A program made the translations under genes and the position numbers. This document shows, piece after piece, positions 50,418-58,637 of a stretch of DNA of 64,000 bases; the stretch's first letter is position 1, and every line of letters begins with the position of its first letter. The DNA lies in the NCBI GenBank assembly GCA_030849065.1, contig JASAON010001592.1, forward strand, positions 1 to 64,000. The letters are read 5' to 3'. The notes below the pieces were generated by a model that did not search any database, was not told the origin of the DNA, and worked only from the letters and a program-made list of their open reading frames with translations. The DNA comes from Jaenimonas drosophilae (Eukaryota > Euglenozoa > Kinetoplastea > Trypanosomatida > Trypanosomatidae).

Positions 50418-52916
50418 TCACAGGTTGCGATCCTGTGGTTGGACGTACAACATTCCCAGTGAGGCAAAAATATCCTTCTCGCTCGAGACCTTCACGCGGA
50501 GGCGATTGAGCTCCTTTGCCATCTCCGCCACCTCCCCACGCTCATCCGCCGCATGGCCACCGTACTGCGCCTTGGCCATTTTGCTGATCATATCGTGCAG
50601 ACGTGCGTTGCCGCTCCGCGCCCCCTTGTCCTCCGCTGGGGTCCGGAAGAGGCCATACTCGTTCAAGATGAAGTGTTTGGCGATGGCCTCGGCACGCATC
50701 GTTACGTTAAACTCTTTGCTGCCAGTGAAGTAGAGCAGTGCAGCTGGGTAGCTGGAGGCATCCACGTAGCGTATGTCCAGACGTCTGGCGCAGAACTTCT
50801 TGGTGCTTGCGCTGTTGGGATTGTGTAGGCGGCTCACCCCCATGAACTTGGTTGGGCCCTGGGCCAAGGTGGCCACAATATAGCCGTCCTTGCGCAAGGC
50901 ATCCACAAAGGCGGAGAGCACCTCGGGGGCGGGCAGGGGCTTGCCCGTGGCGGCAGCGCTGTTGGTCAAGAGCACGTCGATATCACCCGAGGTGGGCACC
51001 TGCCGACGGAAGCTTCCGCACACCGTCAGCTCATAGTCCCGCCCCAGGGCCTTGCGCAGACGCTGTTTTAGGTAGGCTTCATGCACACGGCCCTCGGCGT
51101 GAGGAATGCGCTGCTGGATGTCGTGGTAGTACTTGAGCCCCTCACGCTGGGCATCCGTCAGATGGAAGTCCTTCTTCTTCTTCTTGGCGGCCTTCCTTGT
51201 TGCATCAGTGCCGGCAGTGGAGCTGGTGGCAGCGGCGGCATCGTGCTCCTTGGCGTACTGTCGAAGCTCCGCCACCGAGGAGATGCCAAATTCCTTGTAA
51301 TAGTGAATGGCCGTACGTGGCCCGAAGCCGTGGACCTGCGTCAGCTCACGGATGGCACGCACGACGGGCTTCGACTCCAGCTCATGCAGCTCCGCCAAGT
51401 CCCCCGTCTTCAGTATTTCGCAAATCTTCTTCTTGAGCTTCGTACCCACCCCAGGTATATCACTCGTCTCTACCAACTTGCGCCGAGAGAGGTAGCTCTC
51501 CAGCTCCGCCTCCATCCCATTCACCTTGGCGTGCTTGCGCAGTGCTGCTTCCTTCTCGGGGCTTAGGTCAATCATGTTGGGCGGCAGCACCTTGAGGAAG
51601 AGATCGCCACGCTTCAGGCGCTCCATCGCTGAGTAGTAGGAGGCAGACTTGAAGCGCTCACCCAGGGCGGAGTTTATCTGGGAAAGCATCTCAAAGATTT
51701 GAAGCACGCGCTCACGGTGGTCGGGGGAGATCATCGGGTTGGCCCCACGCTTGGCCCCACCACCCTCCACCACGCCAGAAGCAGCGGCCTCCTTCTTGGT
51801 GGCGGCGGCGCTGCTAGACTTGGTGGTGGTGGTGGTGGTGGTAGTGGCGGATGTGGCTGTGCTCGCTAATGGCTGCGTCTTGGTGGGTGCGGAGGCATCA
51901 ACCCGCGGTGTCCGGGCAGCCTGCGTGGCAGCGGCAGCGGCCTTCTTGGCGCTTGCCCCTGCCGCCGCCGCCTCCCGCTTTTGCTGCTGCTGCTTCTCAA
52001 TGAGAGCGGCACGTTGGCGCTGGAGCATGATGCGCTTCCGCTGGATTTGCGCCTGAATACGAGAGCGGGCGCTTTTGGAGAGGCACGACGCCGCCTCCTT
52101 GATCACTGCCGTCGGGGTCGTCCGTCGCGTGTGGATGTGTTCGAGGATCACCTTCTTGGCCTCTTGGCGTGCCGCTTCAGGGGCAGAGGTTGGCGCTGCC
52201 GCCGCGGGCGGATCCTTGCTTGTGCTGCGGCTACTTCGTGGCTTCGTGGAAGCAGCGGCCTTGGCTCGCTCCGTTGTTGGCTCCACCATCGCCTTTGCGG
52301 TAGGGGTGGCGGCCACGGACGCCGTCGCTGATGCCGCCACCTTCGTTGCCGCCGACGCGTCATCGCCCGCCTCTGCCCCTGAGGAGCTGCGGAGGAGGAT
52401 GGCCTCCACCGCCGCCTCAATCGCCGCCTCTGCCTCCGCCCGTGTGGCTGGCGTCTTCGGAGGCGCCGTCTTCGTCGTCGTGGCAGGATGATGGCCGCTG
52501 CGACGTGAATTGAGGCGGTTGCCGCGACTGCGACTGGTCTTGCGCCTGCCACGTGTGGCGGCGGACTCAGATGTGTTGTGAGCCGCGCTCGCACTCAACG
52601 GGGGGGCCGTCTTGGCCGCCATCACGGCCCGGCTTGCCGCAACCAGTTGCTGATCCACGGCAGCGGCCACCTTCGCCGGGAGGGGCTGAGGCGGCTTGGG
52701 CGTTGGTGGGGTTGGGGCGGGCGGCGGCACCGCGGAGACGGCAGCCACTGCCTGGCGAGGCGTGGGGTGATGTCCGTCCGTCGCGGCGGCACGGCGACGG
52801 AGGCCACCGCTACGGCGTCTGGACGGCGCCAACCACGACGCCGTTGTGCTCATCGCTCGGCATGGCATCATGAGGGAAGAGGACGTAGAAAAAACACAGC
52901 TGCGACGCATCTTCAT
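50418..52916 (-). CDS. POLB-PAK: DNA polymerase beta-PAK
   Basis: An 832-residue family X polymerase. Residues about 1-30 (MKMRRSCVFSTSSSLMMPCR) resemble a mitochondrial targeting peptide. Residues about 35-400 are rich in Ala, Lys, Pro, Ser and Thr, the defining PAK extension. The Pol beta core follows: a lyase domain with two HhH motifs (the second is TQVHGFGPRTAIHYY), CGSFRRQ with GDIDVLL (metal Asps near 644 and 646), RRLDIRY (near 711) and LNEYGLF. Pol beta-PAK is a kinetoplastid-specific mitochondrial enzyme able to bypass lesions. An in-frame upstream ATG at 53072 would add 52 residues and is an alternative start. The core is closely similar to the neighbouring Pol beta, showing tandem duplication and divergence. 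Confidence 0.93.
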   Translation of the reverse strand: MKMRRSCVFSTSSSLMMPCRAMSTTASWLAPSRRRSGGLRRRAAATDGHHPTPRQAVAAVSAVPPPAPTPPTPKPPQPLPAKVAAAVDQQLVAASRAVMAAKTAPPLSASAAHNTSESAATRGRRKTSRSRGNRLNSRRSGHHPATTTKTAPPKTPATRAEAEAAIEAAVEAILLRSSSGAEAGDDASAATKVAASATASVAATPTAKAMVEPTTERAKAAASTKPRSSRSTSKDPPAAAAPTSAPEAARQEAKKVILEHIHTRRTTPTAVIKEAASCLSKSARSRIQAQIQRKRIMLQRQRAALIEKQQQQKREAAAAGASAKKAAAAATQAARTPRVDASAPTKTQPLASTATSATTTTTTTTKSSSAAATKKEAAASGVVEGGGAKRGANPMISPDHRERVLQIFEMLSQINSALGERFKSASYYSAMERLKRGDLFLKVLPPNMIDLSPEKEAALRKHAKVNGMEAELESYLSRRKLVETSDIPGVGTKLKKKICEILKTGDLAELHELESKPVVRAIRELTQVHGFGPRTAIHYYKEFGISSVAELRQYAKEHDAAAATSSTAGTDATRKAAKKKKKDFHLTDAQREGLKYYHDIQQRIPHAEGRVHEAYLKQRLRKALGRDYELTVCGSFRRQVPTSGDIDVLLTNSAAATGKPLPAPEVLSAFVDALRKDGYIVATLAQGPTKFMGVSRLHNPNSASTKKFCARRLDIRYVDASSYPAALLYFTGSKEFNVTMRAEAIAKHFILNEYGLFRTPAEDKGARSGNARLHDMISKMAKAQYGGHAADERGEVAEMAKELNRLRVKVSSEKDIFASLGMLYVQPQDRNL

Positions 52917-53666
52917 CGAATGCGTGTGGGCCACTGCCTTGACAGAACACGGCGCAATGCTTCGACGAGCGACGCTGCGCCGGTGGAGGTGCAGCAACGC
53001 TTCACACCCCTGAGCCGCTGCATCGAACAAAGGACGTAGGCAAGGGCCACATGCTCCGGACCTCCAACCCATTTTCCGACCCGCTCCACGCCAATCAATC
53101 AACGTTCAGCGTGATCAAGTCTCGGTTTGTTGGGTGAGCGAGCTCCAGAGTGCGCCACGAAGGATTTTTCTCTAGTCTGTGTCTGGTGCTTGATGGAGTC
53201 AGTACCCACACAGCACACTCACAGTCCTTCAATGAAAATCCTTGCCTTTGGGTCTATGAGCTGTAATGTCTATGTATGTGTGTGTGTGTATGTTCTGTAG
53301 TCGCAATTCTATAACACACACGAAAAAAAAAACAGCTCCGGTATTCCTAAGCTGAAAGATGATGTCTCTTCCTTCCTCAGCCTAGAAATCTGGCATACGT
53401 GTGTATGATGAGAGAAGAGCAAGAGTGAGGGAAAGGCAAGCTGTCGGTAGAAAGCAACAGAATGCAGCCAAAGGAAACAAGCAGTGGGAATACAAAAGCC
53501 AATACTGTATGCATGTATGTGTGTGTGTGTATGACTGCAAGCGTCAAGTACTTACGGACACAATGGTTCAGTTTACGCGAAGATTTAGCAGAGAACAACA
53601 TGGATGGGTGTGTGGGCGTAAAGCGGTGTGTAGCAACCTGATGGAAGAAGAGGGGATGAGGGGCCC
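52917..53666. other. Intergenic spacer
   Basis: Spacer of 750 bp between tRNase Z and Pol beta-PAK (both minus). It has GT runs (53274-53290, 53514-53532) and an A-run (53324-53333). The frame of Pol beta-PAK stays open to 53102, so part may be coding if the upstream ATG is used. No other gene seen. Confidence 0.55.
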
Positions 53667-56600
53667 TCACTCCGACTTCTGTCGGAGCTTGTCCGTCGTG
53701 CCAACACCCCAGGACTCATACTCCTCCAGCAGCTTTACAAAGGTTGGGGTGAAGGTGCCCACCTCCCCTGTCCGCATGAGAGCAAACGGAATCCGCATCC
53801 AATCAAAGGCAAAGCCCATGTTGGCGGACCACGGCACATCCGTCTCGCCAGCGTCACTGGCCGCGTCTGGCGCAAGAGGCACACCATCATTGCACTCACT
53901 CGCCACCTCAGCATCGTTGGGGCGGGTAGCCGGTCGTCCCTGTCGCCGGCAGTGGAGATCCACGGTGCTGCCGCCAAGGTGGTCAGCGGTCAGCCCCGGC
54001 AGTTTGGGGTAGCGCTGCGAGAAGTGATTTAGCGCCACAAATTCAGCGTCGAGCTTCCGGCCGATGCTCAGGGCTTCCGGCAGCGTGGAGTGCTTCTTGC
54101 GGATGGCCTCATGCTCAAAGCCAGGCCCAAAGGTAGCCTCGTGCAAACAAATGAAGACGCGTCGGCTCGCCGCGTCGTCCGACTTCTTCGCCTCACTGCC
54201 GTCTTCACCACAACCTTCATGGCCCAGGGCGGCGAAACGCCGGCTGAGGTCCACAAGAGATGCACTCGGACGTGTGTCGCCCGAGAAGACCAACACCCTT
54301 GATGAGATGGAAGCCACAGCCTTCGTCATTGGGGAAGCGGCACAATCCTCCACCACCTCCTCCTCCCAGTGGGGAAAGCGAAGAAGCAACGCATGTGCAT
54401 TGGCGGGGTGGTCCACCGTCAGCACCTCAGCCGCAAACACATCGCGTGTCAAGCCGCCCACAGGTGGTGTTTTTGCCGCTGGTGAACGTGGGTTTGGCCA
54501 TTGATGTCCGCAGGCCTGCTGACTCCAGCGTTGGCAGAGCTCATCCAGCTGTGGCAAGGGAACCACCTCGCAAGGAAGCTCCCTAGGCTCATCCGCATGG
54601 GCACCAACTTGGTAAGGAAGAGGGGGCGACCGACCACGTCGCTTCGCCGCGCACGGCATCACCTCGAAGCGGCACTCCTCCGTCAAGATGTGGTGGTAGA
54701 GGTGTTGGTCGGACCACAGGTCCATCATGAATTCCTGCACCTCCTCCGGACACACCACCAAAAGTGGCTCAGCGGGGAGGTGCTCGCCCCAGGCAAAGTG
54801 CCTCTGCACGAGCAGCGACATGAGCCCGAGGTGATGATCGGCATGGCCGTGAGAAATAAACACCAGGGCCACCTGCTTCAAATAGTCCTCCACGGCGATG
54901 CCCAGGCCGTCTTCATGAGACCCCACCCGCCATGGCGGGCAGACCATCTGCCGAAGTTGGCCGAGGCTTCCTTCGCCAAAGTCAAGGACAATGACCCCGC
55001 CCTTGGATGTGCCCTCACGTGTGGTGTCGAGCAGCTCCAGGCAGCAGCCACTCACGTTGCGATACTTGCTGGGCACGGCTGATCCGGTACCAAGAAACAG
55101 CAAGGCACCTCCACCTGACTTCTTCAAGGGCTGCGGCTCGGCAGCTTGGTCGTGGTGGCGACGACGGAACTCAGCCGAGAGCATCTCCAGAGCCGCCCGC
55201 TCATGTGGGTAGCTCAGCAGCGAGGCACCGCCAAAGAGGACGGCAGGAGTCTTGGCAGGTGAGCTGCGCCGCTCCCACTCCTGATGGGCATCCTCCGCCA
55301 GGCAGCGCCACTTGAGGGCGTAGGGCCACGTCAGCGTGGGTGCGGCATCGTCTCGAGTGGTGGCCAACGGAGTTGGTGAAGAGACCTCATCGGCTGCCGC
55401 GAAGAGGGCTGGAGCCAAGTGTCGAAGGTGATAGCGATGCACCAGAGCTGTGGGAAAGGCCGTGAAGTGGAGCTGCTCAATGAAGGAGAAGAGGTGCTGC
55501 GTCTGGGCTACGCCCTGTGAATCAGTGGTGCCACCAACCCCGCCCACGGCAAGCAGCGTTGGCTCCAGCCATCGCTCCACACGTGCTGAGACCCGGTCGA
55601 AGAGTCTGCGAAGGTACGCCGTCAAGAATTCTCCAGTGGTCCATGAAAGGAGAGGAGTCAGCTTCATTGCTGCTGAGGCAAAGTAGGAGGAAGGCTGTAG
55701 ATGTACCGCTTGGCGAAGGTGCATCTGGCGCTCTCGCTGAACCAAGGACCCATCAACTGAATCACTCTCGTAGAACAGCAAGTGCGGGAAGCGTTGGCGT
55801 AGGAGTTCGTACAGTTCACCTCGATGGTTCTCCTCCTCAACACCCAAAAGACGCTCGAGCGCAGCTCGAAGTTCCTCCTCACAGTTGGCATCCAACATGA
55901 GTGAGATGTAGATGGAGCGGCTCCCAACCGTCGGCTTACTCACCTGACGTGGGTGAATCACCTGTGGTACAGACTGGAGGCCAACAACATCGTCTTCGGA
56001 GATATCCTTCTTGCCTTCATCCGATGTTCCGCTCTCCGCGCCAAGAGTGGGGTTGGGTGCGTGGCGTCTGCGCTTACGTCCATCCGATGCCTCCTTCCCA
56101 TCGCTGACATCCATCTCCACCGGAATGCCGCGCTTCAGCAGGCCATACTTGGGCCCAGGACGCACTCCCAACGCCTTCGCCTTCTGTGCATCAAAGGCAG
56201 GCATCGGTGCATGCACGATGGCATAGGAAATAACCTCATCTGAGCAATCGTGGAGAAATCCGCTCGCATCCGCAACGGGAATACGCAACGACGCGCCAGA
56301 TGCTGAATGTGAAGCAGCGAAGGCCACCAGCAAGCTGCTGGGACTAAGAGGGAGAGCCGCAAGAATAAAGGGAGATTCAGATGTCCTACGTTGATGGACA
56401 GCTGAAGAGGCGCTGCTGGCTGCCACAATAGGAGTAGGTATGGCGACGCCTTCGTCGGTGGGTCCTGTGCAGGACTCTGATACGGGGGTACCGTCATCGG
56501 CCCTCAACCGATACAGGTGATGAATTCTTGCCTCATGTCGTCCAGTGTGCTCCTCATCTCCTGGAAGGACGTCGTCCGTGTACAAGGGAATGAGCTGGCG

Positions 56601-57116
56601 AAACGTCATGGGGCGGTAGGAGAAGTAGTGTCGCCGGAGTGTCCCCAACAGACGCTCTACGCCGTGGCGCTGGTCTGTGGAGCACGTCGATGGTAGAGTT
56701 GCACCAACCACAGATGATGGGCCAAAAACATTGGCGTGGCGAACCCCGGCATCGTTGACGGTGAAGAGCAAACCTGGAAGGCCCATCACTGCAGTAACGG
56801 GGCCGCCATCCTCGTTGTGGCACCGCTGAGCCACATCCTCCGCCGCGTCTGGTTTCTTGTGTCGGTCTGAGCCCCACCTGGTGAAGAAGAAGCCCTTGAT
56901 GCGTGTTAATCGAATGTTGGCCTCTGAACTAAAGCGCTGGGTTCCTTCCGGGCAGTTGAAGAGAAGGTAGCCCTCTGGCCCGCTGGTATCAACGGTGCCT
57001 CGCTTGGATTGGTCCAGAACTGGTTGCAGGATTGGGTGCTCAATGGGTCCAAAGTAGCCACACCCACCGTAGCTGTTGGGTGTGTCTGTCCCCAGAAGCT
57101 GAAGATACTGAGACAT
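53667..57116 (-). CDS. Long-form tRNase Z (ELAC2 type)
   Basis: An 1149-residue protein, which removes 3' trailers from pre-tRNAs. The N-terminal half is the degenerate beta-lactamase fold of the long form, starting MSQYLQLLGTDT with a FNCPEGTQRF motif near 65. The C-terminal half is the active domain: LFLGTGSAVPSKYRNVS near 673, FISHGHADHHLG near 750 (motif II, with SHGHADHH for the usual HAHADHH), VFSGDTRPS, HEATF, and LNHFSQRY near 1055. The length exceeds human ELAC2 (826 residues) because of long inserts in the N-half and between the halves. No clear targeting peptide is seen after the chosen start; upstream codons add a hydrophobic stretch but lack an ATG. Confidence 0.9.
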   Translation of the reverse strand: MSQYLQLLGTDTPNSYGGCGYFGPIEHPILQPVLDQSKRGTVDTSGPEGYLLFNCPEGTQRFSSEANIRLTRIKGFFFTRWGSDRHKKPDAAEDVAQRCHNEDGGPVTAVMGLPGLLFTVNDAGVRHANVFGPSSVVGATLPSTCSTDQRHGVERLLGTLRRHYFSYRPMTFRQLIPLYTDDVLPGDEEHTGRHEARIHHLYRLRADDGTPVSESCTGPTDEGVAIPTPIVAASSASSAVHQRRTSESPFILAALPLSPSSLLVAFAASHSASGASLRIPVADASGFLHDCSDEVISYAIVHAPMPAFDAQKAKALGVRPGPKYGLLKRGIPVEMDVSDGKEASDGRKRRRHAPNPTLGAESGTSDEGKKDISEDDVVGLQSVPQVIHPRQVSKPTVGSRSIYISLMLDANCEEELRAALERLLGVEEENHRGELYELLRQRFPHLLFYESDSVDGSLVQRERQMHLRQAVHLQPSSYFASAAMKLTPLLSWTTGEFLTAYLRRLFDRVSARVERWLEPTLLAVGGVGGTTDSQGVAQTQHLFSFIEQLHFTAFPTALVHRYHLRHLAPALFAAADEVSSPTPLATTRDDAAPTLTWPYALKWRCLAEDAHQEWERRSSPAKTPAVLFGGASLLSYPHERAALEMLSAEFRRRHHDQAAEPQPLKKSGGGALLFLGTGSAVPSKYRNVSGCCLELLDTTREGTSKGGVIVLDFGEGSLGQLRQMVCPPWRVGSHEDGLGIAVEDYLKQVALVFISHGHADHHLGLMSLLVQRHFAWGEHLPAEPLLVVCPEEVQEFMMDLWSDQHLYHHILTEECRFEVMPCAAKRRGRSPPLPYQVGAHADEPRELPCEVVPLPQLDELCQRWSQQACGHQWPNPRSPAAKTPPVGGLTRDVFAAEVLTVDHPANAHALLLRFPHWEEEVVEDCAASPMTKAVASISSRVLVFSGDTRPSASLVDLSRRFAALGHEGCGEDGSEAKKSDDAASRRVFICLHEATFGPGFEHEAIRKKHSTLPEALSIGRKLDAEFVALNHFSQRYPKLPGLTADHLGGSTVDLHCRRQGRPATRPNDAEVASECNDGVPLAPDAASDAGETDVPWSANMGFAFDWMRIPFALMRTGEVGTFTPTFVKLLEEYESWGVGTTDKLRQKSE

Positions 57117-57456
57117 GTGAAGACACCCTCGTCTTCGTTGGTTGTAAAAGCCGCACAGAGAGGTACTGCCGTAAAGCAACAAGAAGGAACTTGTGAAGTG
57201 TCTCAAATGAGACAAATAACTACATTCAAGGAAGAAGAAAAAAGTATGCCACCAATCAATGAGGAAAGAAACATGAAAGATAGATATCAGAGATGACGGG
57301 CAATGTACCACGCATTGACAGCTATCCAAACATACAGTCAGAGAGGATCAATTTACTGTCAGGATGAGTCACTGTGGGGGGAGTGATGATGCAGTGCGGC
57401 GGGAGAGAGACAACCCCTCACCGCTCATCATGCACATATTGTTGCGCATCGGCCGT
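57117..57456. other. Intergenic spacer
   Basis: Spacer of 340 bp. On the minus strand the complement of 57220-57245 is T/C-rich, and a CGGCAG site near 57165-57170 is a candidate acceptor for tRNase Z. No gene seen. Confidence 0.55.
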
Positions 57457-58032
57457 TTACTTCTTCTCCCCCTCGGGGGAGGCAGCCGACTCCGTTGAGG
57501 TCGAGGCAGTGGCCTCACTCTCAGAGGACGTCTCCTCAACCCCAGTCTTCTTGTCCTCGGTGGCCTTTGCTTTTCCGCAATCATCCTGCGCCTCGTGCAG
57601 TGCATTCTGCGCATTCATCAGCATGAATGAAGGCAGAAGCAGTTCCGTACCGACCACTAGCCGAGGAAGCAGCATCATCTTCAGCCCCAGGGCGAAGAGT
57701 CGAAAGGCAGCCTCCTGTGGCACACGCGGGACGTCGCGGGTCAGCATAATGAGCACCTGTGAAATCCGGTCCGAGGTGGGGTAGTAGGACTGTGAGTTTC
57801 GCCCACGGTAGAACGTCCGTCGAGCAGTCCAATAGGCATGCTCATCGCCATGGACACTCTCCGCATCAATCAGCCGAGGACACTTGTGATAGTCGTCACT
57901 GTACTTGGAAATGTATTCTTGGGTGTACTCCACGGACGTAGCCCCACGGCGCAGACCCGCACGTCGTGCTCCTCGTCGAGTAAGGAAATCGCGCTGCACA
58001 ACACGCAGCCGACTTGGAACCAGGCGCTGCAT
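57457..58032 (-). CDS. Small mitochondrial protein, unknown
   Basis: A 191-residue protein with a strongly basic N-terminus free of acidic residues for 34 residues (MQRLVPSRLRVVQRDFLTRR has one Asp), which is typical of mitochondrial import. A Tyr/Asp-rich middle (about 36-90) leads to a hydrophobic helix-rich stretch at about 105-140 (LFALGLKMMLLPRLVVGTELLL) that could be one membrane segment. The last 45 residues are disordered and rich in Glu/Ser/Thr. I do not recognise the family; a subunit of an inner-membrane complex is one possibility. It lies 340 bp upstream of tRNase Z in the same unit. Confidence 0.75.
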   Translation of the reverse strand: MQRLVPSRLRVVQRDFLTRRGARRAGLRRGATSVEYTQEYISKYSDDYHKCPRLIDAESVHGDEHAYWTARRTFYRGRNSQSYYPTSDRISQVLIMLTRDVPRVPQEAAFRLFALGLKMMLLPRLVVGTELLLPSFMLMNAQNALHEAQDDCGKAKATEDKKTGVEETSSESEATASTSTESAASPEGEKK

Positions 58033-58637
58033 GGAGTTCTACAAAAAAACAAACGCCCCTTCGCGTTAATCTCCAACCCTGCCGTACCTACGCAAACCTA
58101 CTTGGGAAGTGAAGAAAGAGAATCAGAAGATGCGTCTTCACCATATAGCATAGTTGGCATCGAAAAACCAACGTGTGGTCATATTCAACTGGGGCTACAA
58201 CAACCGCAAGCTAGCATTTTGGACATGGACACGAGGAAAACGTGATCTAGCAACAGAGGACGAAGCAGGCAGCGGCGTCGAGGAGGACCAACAAAGTGAA
58301 TGTGTGAGGGTTCTGTCTCTGTTTCTTAGAAAAGAGACCACAAGAGGCGTTATCACCAACAGAGACGGATGTGGGGTGCGCGCTGCACATTCACCATCTC
58401 CTTGAAGAGAACGGGGGGAGGGGGGGGGGGCTGGTGCAGGCTTCCAACAACACCCAGGGTGGTCCCACCACACCATTCCAGCAATAGAATAATCAAACAA
58501 GAAAACGAAAAAAAGCACCGAGGAGGACGACACCTGTGGAGGCTCCTCCATGTGATGTAGTGAAAGGAAGTGGAGGAATGTATTCATCATCATTTGTGAG
58601 CTGCACCAAAGGAGGGAAGAGGAAGTTTGGGGTTGTC
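58033..58637. other. Intergenic spacer
   Basis: Spacer of 605 bp with a G-rich run (58413-58431), A-runs and no convincing frame on either strand. Confidence 0.55.
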
